Source: an uncultured Oscillospiraceae bacterium
GTDB lineage: Bacteria > Bacillota > Clostridia > Oscillospirales > Oscillospiraceae
Length of the DNA: 64,000 bases
Direction of reading: 5' to 3'
Assembly (NCBI GenBank): GCA_934660965.1
Contig: CAKUIM010000005.1
Coordinates: 1-64,000, forward strand
Of this stretch, positions 44,674 to 53,584 are shown piece after piece. Under the pieces are notes generated by a model. It was not told the DNA's origin and searched no databases. It saw only the letters and a program-made list of their open reading frames with translations. Position numbers and translations under genes: made by a program. The number at the start of each line of letters is the position of its first letter. Positions within the stretch are counted from its first letter, which is position 1.

Positions 44674-45746
44674 TGTCTCGCCTCCTCTCTGCCGGTGTTA
44701 AACAGGTTGGTGTAGCCCTCGGGCAGAACGGGATCCGCCATGGCGGCAATCTCCTCGGGGGTACGGTCCAGGGTCTCGCGGACCTTGGCCCAGTCCTGCA
44801 GCTTCTTTCCGCCGTTCATCAGGGCGCGGATACGGGGGTTCAGCACGGCGTACATCATGTCCACGATCACCATGATGATCATGAACAGCGTGCCTATGGT
44901 GATGAGGGAGGCCAGGATCTGGGGCATATCCCGGCGCTGGATGGCGGTAATGCCCATCATGCCCACGCCGGAGATGGAAAACACGTTCTCCGACACGATG
45001 GCGCCGCCCAGCAGGCCGGCGAAGCTCATGCCGGTGATGGTGACCACCGTCATCATAGAGTTGCGGAACGCGTGCTTCCAGATGACCGTGGACTCCTTGC
45101 AGCCCTTGGCCCGGGCGGTGCGGATATAGTCCTGACGGATGTTGTCCAGCATGGCGGTGCGGGTATAGCGAAGGTAGCCCGCGCCGTAGCCCAGCGTCAG
45201 GGGAATGGTGGGAAGGACGAAGCACTTCCACGAGTCTGAGCCGAAGGACGGAAACCAGCCCAGCTTGGCGGAAAACTGCAGCAGCAGCAGCAGGGCCAGC
45301 CAGAAGGGCGGCATGGCCGCCAGGGCCATGGCCAGCACCGACAGGGTATAGTCCGCCACGGAATACTGCTTTACCGCGCACAGCACGCCCAGCGGCACGC
45401 CCACGATAATGGCGCTGATCAGGCCCAGCAGAGCCAGCCTCAGGGTGTTGGGGAACCGGATCATCAGCTCGGAAAAGACGTCCTTGTTGGTAAAGTAGGA
45501 CTTGCCCAGATCGCCTTGGAACAGGCCCAGCACCCACTTGACATACCGCACAGGCACCGGCTGATCCACACCCAGCTCATGATTGATCTGATCCACCGCC
45601 TCCTGCGGCGCGTCCGCGCCCAGCTTTATGCGGCCGGGGTCGGCCGGCGTCAGGTTGACCAGCACGAACACCATGAACGTCACCAGCAGCATGGTGGGGA
45701 TGATCAGCAGCAGACGTTTAATCGCATATTTTAACATCGACAACAC
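44670..45746 (-). CDS. oppB: Oligopeptide-type ABC importer permease (OppB/DppB)
   Basis: 358 residues with about six TM segments. The N terminus (KRLLLIIPTMLLVTFMVFVL) and the EAA-like loop DYIRTARAKGCKESTVIWKH are typical of DppB. There is a somewhat long C-terminal tail after the last helix (~50 residues, KKLQDWAKVRETLDRTPEEI). It begins 88 nt after oppA, beyond a hairpin, and its stop overlaps oppC. Confidence 0.93.
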   Translation of the reverse strand: MLSMLKYAIKRLLLIIPTMLLVTFMVFVLVNLTPADPGRIKLGADAPQEAVDQINHELGVDQPVPVRYVKWVLGLFQGDLGKSYFTNKDVFSELMIRFPNTLRLALLGLISAIIVGVPLGVLCAVKQYSVADYTLSVLAMALAAMPPFWLALLLLLQFSAKLGWFPSFGSDSWKCFVLPTIPLTLGYGAGYLRYTRTAMLDNIRQDYIRTARAKGCKESTVIWKHAFRNSMMTVVTITGMSFAGLLGGAIVSENVFSISGVGMMGITAIQRRDMPQILASLITIGTLFMIIMVIVDMMYAVLNPRIRALMNGGKKLQDWAKVRETLDRTPEEIAAMADPVLPEGYTNLFNTGREEARQ

Positions 45747-45779
45747 CTCTTTCTCTCGGGGTCATGGAGGAAGAATTGT

Positions 45780-45814
45780 CTTGGGGAGCCCATCAATCCG
45801 ATAGGCTCCCCAAG
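45780..45814 (-). terminator. Hairpin between oppA and oppB (attenuator or mRNA-stability stem)
   Basis: Perfect 11-bp arms (45780-45790 and 45804-45814) with a 13-nt loop, no T run. Such stems after the binding-protein gene commonly raise its expression over the permease genes. Confidence 0.65.
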
Positions 45815-45834
45815 CGGAACGGAAGGCTGTCAGA

Positions 45835-47481
45835 TTACTCCTGTTCGGTCTCCTGCTGAGCCTCCTGCTCGGCCTGCTGCTGGGCCACAAGCTCAGCCAG
45901 CTCGGCCTGGGTGATCCAGTAGGAGTAGCACAGGTGGGCCCAGCCGAACATGGGCTCGGGCGCCATGGAGCTCTGGAGGGTGGCGGGATAGATGCTGTAG
46001 CCGCCCACCTGATAGCAGGGGATGTAGAAGGCCTCGGTCTGCGCCCAGTGATCCAGCTCCTGCATGGCCTTGGCCTGCTCGTCCATGTCGGAGATGCTGT
46101 AGAGAGCTTGGACCTTCGCATCCAGCTCATCGCTGGTGTAGCACCAAGAGTTATAGTAGCCGTCGCTGCGGAACATGGCGTAGACGGAGGAGAGAGGATC
46201 GGGGTAGGAGGCGGCATACTCCATGCAGGCCATGTCGTAATCACGGCGGGAGAAGCGGTCAATGGCGCCGGCCAGGTCGGAGCCCTCCATGTTCACGTTG
46301 ATGCCCACCTGGCGCATATAGTTCTCAATGGTGGTGGCCCAGGCGGTGGGGATGGGGTAGGCGGAGCAGTAGACGAAGGTCACAGGGGCGCCGTCGTAGC
46401 CGCACTGGGCCAGCAGCTCCTTGGCCTTGTCGGGATTATAGCTGTAGGGATAGACCCAGTCGGCGTCATAGGCGCCGTTGCCGGGGGCAAAGATGGAGTC
46501 CACCACCCGGTACATGCCGTCGGTGGCGATCTCACACAGGACCTCGCGGTCGAGGCAGTAGGCCACGGCCTGACGGAAGGTGGCGTTGCTCACCCAGGAG
46601 TCGGTGCGGCTGACGTTGAACACCAGGCTGTCGGTGGTGCCGGTGGTATAGGGGACGGCGCGATACTGGGCCATGTCGGCGTACTCGCCCACCACGTCCA
46701 TATTATCGGGGAAGAACGCATCCACGTCGCCGTTGTCAAAGGCGGCCCGGGCGGCGTTGCCGTCCACGATCATCAGGTAGTTCAGCGTCTTGAGCGGGGG
46801 GGCGCCGCGCCAGCCCTCGTCAAAGGAGGTAAGTACAATCTTGTCGGTCTCCCAGGATTCCAGCTTGTAGGCGCCGGTGCCCACAATGGTCTCGGGGGCG
46901 TTGTCGCCGTACTTCTCGATCAGGTCCTTGTTCACCACGGACATGGAGGCGGTGGAGAACAGGGCCGGCAGACGGGGCATGGGGTAGGCGCAGGTGATGG
47001 AAAAGGTGGTGTCGTCCACCTTGGCCACCTCGGTAACAGCGGAGATGCGGGCGGCGGTAACAGAGGAGGCGCGCATCCGTTCCACGGAGAAAACGCAGTC
47101 ATCCACGTCCAGAATGTCGCCGTTGTGCCACTTTACGTTCTCGCGGATCTTGAACTCATAGTAGGTGGCGGAATCGTTCACGGTGTAGCTCTCCACCAGG
47201 CAGGGCTGCAGGTTGTTGTAGTCGCCGGCCACGGGCTCAAAGAAGCAGTCGTAGATATTATAGAGGATGCCAAGGTCGGTCGCGTAGGTGCAGAGGGTGG
47301 GATCCATGGTGGTCACCTCGGACCAGAGGCGGGAGTTCATATCCGTGCGGACGACTTCTTCCTCCGGAGGCTGGGAGCCGCCGGGGGCGCCAGAAGACGA
47401 GGGGGCTTTCTGCCCGCTGCAGCCAGCCAGCAGACTCAGTGTCATGACGACGGACAGAATGAGTGCCATTGCTTTTTTCAT
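45835..47481 (-). CDS. oppA: Extracellular solute-binding lipoprotein (OppA/DppA family 5)
   Basis: 548 residues. A lipoprotein signal peptide is clear: KKAMALILSVVMTLSLLAGC with lipidated Cys21. A Ser/Gly/Pro linker leads to a family 5 binding domain (TMDPTLCTYATDLGILYNIY, then FKIRENVKWHNGDILDVDD, and YNPDKAKELLAQCGYDG). The C terminus ends in an unusual Gln/Glu-rich tail (residues ~525-548). I start at the ATG at 47481 with AAGGAGGATATACC rather than an upstream frame start. It captures the substrate, possibly not a peptide, given the ene-reductase in the operon. Confidence 0.94.
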   Translation of the reverse strand: MKKAMALILSVVMTLSLLAGCSGQKAPSSSGAPGGSQPPEEEVVRTDMNSRLWSEVTTMDPTLCTYATDLGILYNIYDCFFEPVAGDYNNLQPCLVESYTVNDSATYYEFKIRENVKWHNGDILDVDDCVFSVERMRASSVTAARISAVTEVAKVDDTTFSITCAYPMPRLPALFSTASMSVVNKDLIEKYGDNAPETIVGTGAYKLESWETDKIVLTSFDEGWRGAPPLKTLNYLMIVDGNAARAAFDNGDVDAFFPDNMDVVGEYADMAQYRAVPYTTGTTDSLVFNVSRTDSWVSNATFRQAVAYCLDREVLCEIATDGMYRVVDSIFAPGNGAYDADWVYPYSYNPDKAKELLAQCGYDGAPVTFVYCSAYPIPTAWATTIENYMRQVGINVNMEGSDLAGAIDRFSRRDYDMACMEYAASYPDPLSSVYAMFRSDGYYNSWCYTSDELDAKVQALYSISDMDEQAKAMQELDHWAQTEAFYIPCYQVGGYSIYPATLQSSMAPEPMFGWAHLCYSYWITQAELAELVAQQQAEQEAQQETEQE

Positions 47482-47513
47482 GGTATATCCTCCTTGTTTT
47501 CGGCTGTGCGCCC

Positions 47514-47539
47514 CACCGGAGCCCTCTTGTGCTCCGGTG
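47514..47539 (-). repeat. Hairpin in the oppA leader
   Basis: Perfect 9-bp arms caccggagc/gctccggtg (47514-47522 and 47531-47539) in the ~160-nt untranslated leader between the promoter and oppA. There is no T run, so it is not a terminator. Confidence 0.5.
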
Positions 47540-47643
47540 CTTTTTTGAATTGTCCGAAATTTTTTTGAGGCCAATTGCCCAAACAGAGCTTTCTGGCATT
47601 TTCCAAAATTCACTGTTCTTCTCTTGACCTTGGACGCACGGCT

Positions 47644-47673
47644 ATTATATACCGAAATAAGCCGAGATGTCAA
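47644..47673 (-). promoter_or_regulatory. Sigma-A promoter of the opp/ene-reductase operon
   Basis: On the minus strand: TTGACA (47673-47668), 18-nt spacer, TATAAT (47649-47644). Perfect hexamers. The only strong promoter seen for the seven-gene operon. Confidence 0.85.
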
Positions 47674-48059
47674 TAATAGGCTTGTGTATTTTCACCATTT
47701 TATTTCTAATTTTCCACTCCCGGAACTTTCTGATTTTCACATCCGCAAAAAGGCTCCGACTTATGAAGGCAGCAGCGTATATTGTCCAATCTTTTGACTT
47801 CACGCATGTGAAGAAGGCCGCGACCGCCTCCATAGGCTGCCATGTCAGCGCCGGGGACAGGGAAGCCCCTGCTCTCCCGCCTTCCGCAATGGCCTGCCCG
47901 CCGGCGCTCCCCCTCCATTTGTTTTAGCAACCGAAAGGGACTGCTGTCTGTGCAAAGCAGGTGGTAGTCCCTTCCGTTTTGTCTTGCTGCTGCGGCAATC
48001 CGGATATTCGATGAGCCCTGTACTGTCCGGGGCCCGTATCCTATCAGGTAATTTCAGTA
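47674..48059. other. Intergenic region between the divergent opp operon and ychF unit
   Basis: No gene recognised. A hairpin with aagggact/agtccctt arms at about 47936-47972, followed by CCGTTTTGTCTTG, resembles a weak plus-strand terminator. Short frames here lack ribosome binding sites. Confidence 0.45.
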
Positions 48060-48088
48060 TTGAGAAACAGAGTCTCCCGTGCTACAAT
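48060..48088 (+). promoter_or_regulatory. Sigma-A promoter upstream of ychF
   Basis: TTGAGA (48060-48065), 17-nt spacer, TACAAT (48083-48088). It predicts a transcript start near 48095 and a leader of about 230 nt before ychF, or a separate small RNA. Confidence 0.75.
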
Positions 48089-48094
48089 GTAACT

Positions 48095-48306
48095 ATTACA
48101 TGGGGTTCTTCCCCTTGAAGCAGGCTGCCCGCGGATTTCGCAGGCAGTCTCCGCTGCTGTCCGGGGCTTTGCCTTGCATTGACCGCCGAACCGGTGAGGA
48201 AAAGATTTTCGCAATGGCTGATCTGGTTTTCTCAATTTCCGCGCCGGTGCAAAAATGGTGTAAACCCAAAACACTGAATCGCAAAAACCCTTGAAAATCA
48301 AGACTT
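48095..48306 (+). ncRNA. Long structured leader or possible small RNA before ychF
   Basis: About 210 nt without a reading frame between the promoter and the ychF ribosome binding site. It contains the hairpins gggg/cccc (near 48102) and ggctgcc/ggcag (near 48124), and ends with cttga/tcaag plus ACTTTTT (near 48294-48308), which is a weak terminator-like end. It does not match a family I can name. Confidence 0.3.
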
Positions 48307-48327
48307 TTTAAGGAGATGTAGAGATAT

Positions 48328-49443
48328 ATGAAATTAGGTATCGTGGGGCTTCCCAACGTGGGCAAGTCCACCCTTTTCAACGCCATCACCAACGCCGGCG
48401 CGGAGAGCGCCAACTACCCCTTCTGCACCATCGACCCCAACATAGGCGTGGTGGCCGTGCCGGACAGCCGGCTGGACTGGCTCTCCGACTTCTATCACCC
48501 GAAAAAGACCACCCCCGCCGTGGTGGAGTTCGTGGACATCGCCGGCCTTGTCAAGGGGGCCAGCCGGGGCGCGGGCCTGGGCAACAAGTTTCTTGCCAAC
48601 ATCCGGGAGTGCGCCGCCATCGTCCATGTGGTGCGCTGCTTTGACGACGAGAACATCATGCACGTGGTGGCCGACGCCAACGTCAGCGTCCCCGTAGATC
48701 CCCTGGGGGATATCGACACCATCGATTTGGAGCTCATCATGGCCGATGTGGAGATGGCCGAGCGGCGCATCGACAAGGCCCAGAAGGCCGCCAAGGCGGA
48801 CAAGAAATTCCTGCGGGAGGCCGAGGTATTTGAGGGGCTGCGGGACTGGCTCAATGAGGGCAAGTCCGCCCGCACCTACCTTGCCGAGCTGGACGAGGAT
48901 GACGCCGCCATCGTGCGCACCGCGGAGCTTCTCTCCCTCAAGCCGGTCATCTACGCCGCCAACCTCGATGAGGATGGCTTTGCCGACCCCGCCGCCGTGC
49001 CCTACTACGAGCAGGTCTCCCGGCGCGCCGCCGCCGAGGGGGCCCAGGTCATCCCCGTGTGCGCCAAGCTGGAATCGGAGATCGCCGAGCTGCCCGCCGA
49101 CGAGAAGGCCATGTTCCTGGAGGACCTGGGCATCGCCCAGTCCGGCCTTGACCGGCTCATCCAGGCAAGCTACGACCTGCTGGGCCTCATCTCCTTCCTC
49201 ACCGCCGGCGAGGACGAGTGCCGGGCCTGGACCATCACCCGGGGCACCCGCGCCCCCCAGGCCGCCGGCAAGATTCACACCGATTTCGAGCGGGGCTTCA
49301 TCCGGGCCGAGACCATCGCCTTTGAGGACCTGAAGGCCTGCGGCTCCATGGCCGCCGCCCGGGAGAAGGGCCTTATCCGCTCCGAGGGCAAGGACTATGT
49401 GGTGCGGGACGGGGACATCATCCTCTTCCGCTTCAACGTGTAA
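48328..49443 (+). CDS. ychF: YchF family GTPase/ATPase (OLA1-like)
   Basis: 371 residues; the family is 363-372. G1 [16 protein letters not shown]3 [20 protein letters not shown], and a NLDE segment in place of the G4 NKxD, as expected in this ATP-preferring family. The C-terminal TGS domain ends in [15 protein letters not shown]. It binds ribosomes and is linked to stress responses. The ATG at 48328 follows AAGGAGATG. It is followed 12 nt later by malic enzyme. Confidence 0.97.
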   Translation: MKLGIVGLPNVGKSTLFNAITNAGAESANYPFCTIDPNIGVVAVPDSRLDWLSDFYHPKKTTPAVVEFVDIAGLVKGASRGAGLGNKFLANIRECAAIVHVVRCFDDENIMHVVADANVSVPVDPLGDIDTIDLELIMADVEMAERRIDKAQKAAKADKKFLREAEVFEGLRDWLNEGKSARTYLAELDEDDAAIVRTAELLSLKPVIYAANLDEDGFADPAAVPYYEQVSRRAAAEGAQVIPVCAKLESEIAELPADEKAMFLEDLGIAQSGLDRLIQASYDLLGLISFLTAGEDECRAWTITRGTRAPQAAGKIHTDFERGFIRAETIAFEDLKACGSMAAAREKGLIRSEGKDYVVRDGDIILFRFNV

Positions 49444-49455
49444 GGGGGCGGGCCC

Positions 49456-50628
49456 ATGGACTACGCGGCCGAATCCCTCAGGCTCCACTATCAGTGGCGG
49501 GGCAAGCTGGACATCGTACCCAAGATGGAGGTACGGGACAAGGACGCCCTGTCCCTTGCCTACACCCCCGGGGTGGCCCAGCCCTGCCTGGAAATTCAGA
49601 AGGACCCCGGCAAAAGCTACGAGCTCACCGGCCGGTGGAACACGGTGGCCGTGGTCACCGACGGCACTGCCGTGCTGGGCCTGGGCGACATCGGGCCGGA
49701 GGCGGGCATGCCGGTGATGGAGGGCAAGTGCGTCCTCTTCAAAGCCTTCGGCGGCGTGAACGCCATCCCGCTGTGCGTGCGCTCCAAGGACCCGGACGAG
49801 ATCGTGCGCACCGTGTCCCTGCTGGCCGGCTCCTTCGGCGGCGTCAACCTGGAGGACATCTCCGCCCCCCGCTGCTTCGAGATCGAGGAAAAGCTCAAGG
49901 AGCGCTGCGACATTCCCGTCTTTCACGATGACCAGCACGGCACCGCCATCATCGTGGCCGCCGCCGTGCAGAACGCGCTGAAGCTGGTGGGCAAGGACAT
50001 CGGCTCCGTCCGGGCGGTATTCTCCGGCGCCGGGGCCGCCGGCACCGCCATTTTCAAGCTGCTGCGCTCCATGGGGCTGCGCCATGCCGTGCTGTGCGAC
50101 ATCGGCGGCGTGGTGTACCCGGGCCGCCCCGACCTTGCCCAAAACCCGGCCCTGGCCGAGCTTGCCGAGCTCACCCGGCCCCAGGTCCGCGGCGGCCTTG
50201 CCGAGGCCCTGCCGGGGGCAGATTTGTTCATCGGCGTGTCCGCCCCGGGCATCGTCACCCAGGACATGGTGCGCTCCATGGCCCCGGATCCCATCCTCTT
50301 TCCCATGGCAAACCCCACCCCGGAGATCATGCCCGACCTGGCGCTTGCCGCCGGGGCCGCCGTGGTGGGCACCGGCCGCAGCGATTTCCCCAACCAGATC
50401 AACAACGTGCTGGCCTTCCCCGGGGTGTTCCGGGGGGCGCTGGACGTACGCGCCGCCGAGATCAACGAGGCCATGAAGCTTGCCGCCGCCCAGGCCCTGG
50501 CCGGCCTTGTGGGGGACAGGCTGTCCCGGGACTACATCGTCCCCGCCGCCTTTGACCCCCGGGTGTGTCCCGCGGTGGCCCAGGCCGTGGCCCAGGCCGC
50601 CCGGGAGACCGGCGCTGCGCGGATTTGA
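49456..50628 (+). CDS. NAD-type malic enzyme (short form)
   Basis: 390 residues, the short bacterial form. Features: the catalytic Tyr/Lys region AYTPGVAQPCLEI near residue 35, VTDGTAVLGLGDIG near 75, the metal site FHDDQHGTA near 155, the Rossmann motif FSGAGAAGTAI near 190, and SNPTPEI-like MANPTPEIMPD near 282. It decarboxylates malate to pyruvate with NAD(P)+. It lies 12 nt after ychF and before a strong bidirectional terminator. Confidence 0.95.
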   Translation: MDYAAESLRLHYQWRGKLDIVPKMEVRDKDALSLAYTPGVAQPCLEIQKDPGKSYELTGRWNTVAVVTDGTAVLGLGDIGPEAGMPVMEGKCVLFKAFGGVNAIPLCVRSKDPDEIVRTVSLLAGSFGGVNLEDISAPRCFEIEEKLKERCDIPVFHDDQHGTAIIVAAAVQNALKLVGKDIGSVRAVFSGAGAAGTAIFKLLRSMGLRHAVLCDIGGVVYPGRPDLAQNPALAELAELTRPQVRGGLAEALPGADLFIGVSAPGIVTQDMVRSMAPDPILFPMANPTPEIMPDLALAAGAAVVGTGRSDFPNQINNVLAFPGVFRGALDVRAAEINEAMKLAAAQALAGLVGDRLSRDYIVPAAFDPRVCPAVAQAVAQAARETGAARI

Positions 50629-50633
50629 GGGAC

Positions 50634-50678
50634 AAAAGAGGCGGTGCGCCTTCACCGGCGCACCGCCTCTTTTTTGTT
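50634..50678. terminator. Bidirectional terminator between malic enzyme and the DNA-repair pair
   Basis: Perfect 17-bp arms (50634-50650 and 50657-50673) with a 6-nt loop; AAAAGAGG at one end and CCTCTTTTTTG at the other. It serves both convergent operons; the minus-strand repair gene stops at 50677. Confidence 0.9.
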
Positions 50679-51450
50679 ATTTTCCCTCCGGCAGCGCGTC
50701 CTCCGGGGGCTGGAACTCGGTCATCATGGCGCGGTAGCGCTTGGGCAGGTGGGTGTTCTGGCAGCGGGGGTTGGTGCGCTCCCGGATGGCCACCGTATCG
50801 AAGAAGGCACGCCACAGCCGCCGGTACTGCCGCTCCCGCTGGTCCGGGGCGCCCATTTGAAAATCCTGCGCCGGCACGATGGCCCACTGCCGGGGCCGGT
50901 AGAGCAGCGCCTCGCGGTGGGTGCGGTCGTAAATAAGGAAGCACTGGGTGTTCAGCCGCGCGGTAAAGTGGGCGCGCAGCACCGGCAGCACCCGGTTCTT
51001 GGGCTCGATCACCGCCGTGAGCACCCCGTCCTGGTCGGAAAAGCGCACAAAGCCCTTGTAGAGATGGGCCTCGCCGTCCAGCTGCTGCACCGCCCGGCGC
51101 AGAGTGTTCACCCGATCGTCCCCCAGGTCGGCCATGACGGCGCTGCCCCGCTCAAAGCCGTAGCGCAGGAACTGCCAGATGCACACCTCCCGCTGGGGAA
51201 GGCAGGTGAGGAAGGCCCGGCGCGCCAGCTCCCCCGCCGCCGGCGAGATGTTCCGGCAGATCCCCCTCCACACCCGGACGGCCCGGGCCTGGTCGGTGTC
51301 CACCCGGCGGGTGTCCCACAGGGTGGCCGCGGTGTCCTCCGGCCCCAAAAAGCACACCGCCTCCTCCCGGTTCCGGTAGCCCTCAAACAGGCAGGTGAGA
51401 AAGCCGGCAAAGCTGCCGTCGTACTCATAGCACACATCCCGCCACCTCAT
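50677..51450 (-). CDS. DUF4130 / TIGR03915 family DNA-repair-associated protein
   Basis: 257 residues. Recognised from CYEYDGSFAGFLTCLFEGY at the N terminus and from the C-terminal DTVAIRERTNPRCQNTHLPK, typical of the TIGR03915 family, whose members occur next to a TIGR03916 radical SAM protein. The family is predicted to act in DNA repair, and its fold has been compared with uracil-DNA glycosylases; the biochemical role is not settled. Its start overlaps the stop of the radical SAM gene (ATGA), so the two are translationally coupled. Confidence 0.92.
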   Translation of the reverse strand: MRWRDVCYEYDGSFAGFLTCLFEGYRNREEAVCFLGPEDTAATLWDTRRVDTDQARAVRVWRGICRNISPAAGELARRAFLTCLPQREVCIWQFLRYGFERGSAVMADLGDDRVNTLRRAVQQLDGEAHLYKGFVRFSDQDGVLTAVIEPKNRVLPVLRAHFTARLNTQCFLIYDRTHREALLYRPRQWAIVPAQDFQMGAPDQRERQYRRLWRAFFDTVAIRERTNPRCQNTHLPKRYRAMMTEFQPPEDALPEGK

Positions 51451-52718
51451 GCCGGCACCTCCCCGTCGAACAGGGAGAGCTGCTCGGGCATGGCCGCCAT
51501 CAGCGCCGGCTTCTCCAGCGCCACCAGGTGGGGCAGGATCCCGTCCTCCCGGAAGCGCAGCCCCTCCCGCAGCCGGCCGCCGCAGGTGAGGAAATACTGG
51601 GCCCGCTTGAGTACCACCCCCAGCTTTTTCAGCGTCTCAAAGGTCAGCGGCGCAGCGCGGCGGGCGGTGAGGATGCGCCGGGCGGAGGTCACGCCGATGC
51701 CCGGCACCCGCAGCAGCGTCTCATAATCCGCCGTGCGCGCCTCCACCGGGAACTGCCCGAGATGCCGCAGCGCCCATGTGCACTTGGGGTCGATGCGGGG
51801 GTCCAGGTCGGGCTCTTCCGGCGAGAGCAGCTCCTCCGCCCGGAAGTGATAAAACCGCAGCAGCCAGTCCGCCTGGTAGAGCCGGTGCTCCCGCAGCAGC
51901 GGCGGCTGGAAGCCCTCCGGCGCGGGCAGCAGAGCGGAGCGGGACACCGGGATATAGGCCGAGTAAAAGACCCGCTTGAGCCGGTATTTGTCGTAGAGGG
52001 CCTGGGTCAGGGTGAGGATGTGCCGGTCGCTCTCCGGCGTTGCGCCCACGATCATCTGGGTGGACTGGCCCGCCGGGGCAAAGCGTGGGGCGCTCTTGAA
52101 CCGGGCAAGCTCCTGCCGGCTGACGGCGATGCCGTCCCGGATCTGTCCCATAGGGGTGAGGATGCTCTCCTTTTTCTTGTCCGGGCACAGCAGCGTAAGG
52201 CTCTGGGCCGACGGAAGCTCGATGTTCATGCTGATACGGTCGCACAGGGTGCCCAGCTGCCAGGTCAGCCGGGAGTCCGCCCCGGGGATGGCCTTGGCGT
52301 GGATATAGCCCCAGAAGTGATACTCCTCCCGGAGGATACGCAGGGCGCGGATCATCCGCTCGGTGGTCTCGTCGGGGCTGACCACCACCGCGGAGGACAA
52401 AAACAGCCCCTCGATATAGTTGCGCCGGTAAAACTGGATGGTCAGCTCCGCCAGTTCCCGGGGCTCGAAGGCCGCCCGGGGCAGGTCGTTGGAGCGGCGG
52501 TTGACGCAGTACTGGCAGTCGTACACGCACACGTTGGTCAGCAGCACCTTCAGAAGGGTCACACAGCGCCCGTCGGCAGAGAAGCTGTGGCAGCAGCCTG
52601 CCTGCATGGCCGACCCCATGCGCCCCTGCCGGGCATGGCGGTCAAGGCCGCTGGAGGTGCAGGCCGCGTCATATTTGGCCGCATCCGTCAGGATCGTCAG
52701 CTTTTCCAGGGTATCCAT
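51447..52718 (-). CDS. Putative DNA modification/repair radical SAM protein (TIGR03916)
   Basis: 423 residues. The radical SAM cluster motif is C64-x3-C68-x2-C71 in NVCVYDCQYCVNR. A helix-hairpin-helix DNA-binding motif lies near the C terminus (LLRVPGIGVTSARRIL). The N terminus DAAKYDAACTSSGLDRHAR is also typical of this family. It probably modifies or repairs DNA bases with SAM radical chemistry together with the DUF4130 partner; the lesion is unknown. The ATG at 52718 follows GAGGGGG and is preferred to upstream starts. Its promoter carries LexA-like sites. Confidence 0.93.
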   Translation of the reverse strand: MDTLEKLTILTDAAKYDAACTSSGLDRHARQGRMGSAMQAGCCHSFSADGRCVTLLKVLLTNVCVYDCQYCVNRRSNDLPRAAFEPRELAELTIQFYRRNYIEGLFLSSAVVVSPDETTERMIRALRILREEYHFWGYIHAKAIPGADSRLTWQLGTLCDRISMNIELPSAQSLTLLCPDKKKESILTPMGQIRDGIAVSRQELARFKSAPRFAPAGQSTQMIVGATPESDRHILTLTQALYDKYRLKRVFYSAYIPVSRSALLPAPEGFQPPLLREHRLYQADWLLRFYHFRAEELLSPEEPDLDPRIDPKCTWALRHLGQFPVEARTADYETLLRVPGIGVTSARRILTARRAAPLTFETLKKLGVVLKRAQYFLTCGGRLREGLRFREDGILPHLVALEKPALMAAMPEQLSLFDGEVPA

Positions 52719-52736
52719 TGCCCCGCCCCCTCGAGA

Positions 52737-52781
52737 GAACATTTGTACGACATATTATACTCGAACGTCCGTTTCTGTCAA
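52737..52781 (-). promoter_or_regulatory. Promoter with LexA (DinR)-like boxes for the radical SAM repair pair
   Basis: On the minus strand: TTGACA (52781-52776), 16-nt spacer, TATAAT (52759-52754). The spacer itself reads CGAACGTCCGTTTC on the plus strand (52762-52775), which matches the Bacillus/Clostridium DinR consensus CGAACRNRYGTTYC at all but one position. A second, weaker site GAACATTTGTAC (52737-52748) overlaps the probable transcript start. LexA bound here would block RNA polymerase, giving SOS induction. Confidence 0.8.
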
Positions 52782-52839
52782 GGGGAAAATTTTGGGAGCC
52801 GCCCCAGCGCCGGAGCGGCTCCCTTTTCTCCCATGGGGC

Positions 52840-53574
52840 TTAGTATTTTACTTCCACCAGCGTCAGGCCCTGGGCCGGGGCGGTGCGCCCGGCGGCCTCC
52901 CGGCTGCGGGAGGCCAGGATGGCGCCCATCTCCTCCGGCCGGCGTGTCCCCTGCCCTACCTCCAGCAGGGTGCCGGTGAGAATGCGCACCATATTGTACA
53001 AAAAGCCGTCCCCCTCGTAGGTGATGGCAAGGTCCGGGCCGCTGCGGGCGACGTCGATGGCGCGCAGGGTGCGCACCGTGGACTTTTTCTCCCGCCTGGC
53101 CGAGGAAAAGGCCCGGAAATCGTGGGTGCCGATGAGCTGCGCGGCGGCGCGCTCCATGGCGGCGGTGTCAAGCTCCCCATCCAGCCGGTACTGGTATTTC
53201 CGGCGGAACACGTCGGGCACGCCTCCCAGCCGCAGCGCATAGCGGTACACCTTCCCCTTGGCGGAGAGCCTGGCGTGAAAGCGCTCCGGCGCGGGCTCGG
53301 CGGCGGTGACGGCGATGTCCTCGGGCAGATAGCGGTTTACATAACTTAATATCTCCTCCGCCTGCCGCCCGTCTGCAAGGCGGACGCTGGCCACCTGGCC
53401 CAGGGCGTGGACGCCGGCGTCGGTGCGTCCGGCCCCCTGCACCTCCACGGCACGGCCCTCCAGGCGGGAGAGCACCCCCTCCAGCTTGCCCTGGATGGTA
53501 TTGCCCGTGTTCCCCTGGCGCTGCCAGCCGTCATAGCGGCTGCCGTCGTACTGGATGGTGAGCTTCCAGTTCAT
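52840..53574 (-). CDS. truA: tRNA pseudouridine(38-40) synthase TruA
   Basis: 244 residues. MNWKLTIQYDGSRYDGWQRQ at the N terminus, the catalytic Asp in GRTDAGVHALGQVA near residue 52, and a C-terminal YEGDGFLYNMVRILTGTLLEVG. It makes pseudouridine at positions 38-40 of tRNAs. The ATG at 53574 follows GGGAG and is preferred to an upstream in-frame start. It is 10 nt after queT; both are tRNA-modification functions. Confidence 0.97.
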   Translation of the reverse strand: MNWKLTIQYDGSRYDGWQRQGNTGNTIQGKLEGVLSRLEGRAVEVQGAGRTDAGVHALGQVASVRLADGRQAEEILSYVNRYLPEDIAVTAAEPAPERFHARLSAKGKVYRYALRLGGVPDVFRRKYQYRLDGELDTAAMERAAAQLIGTHDFRAFSSARREKKSTVRTLRAIDVARSGPDLAITYEGDGFLYNMVRILTGTLLEVGQGTRRPEEMGAILASRSREAAGRTAPAQGLTLVEVKY

Positions 53575-53584
53575 GCGATCTCCC

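Noticed and set aside
45780..45814. Intergenic hairpin as an operon terminator between oppA and oppB
   Set aside because: There is no T run after the stem on the minus strand, and oppB has no clear promoter of its own, so I treat it as a stability or attenuation stem.
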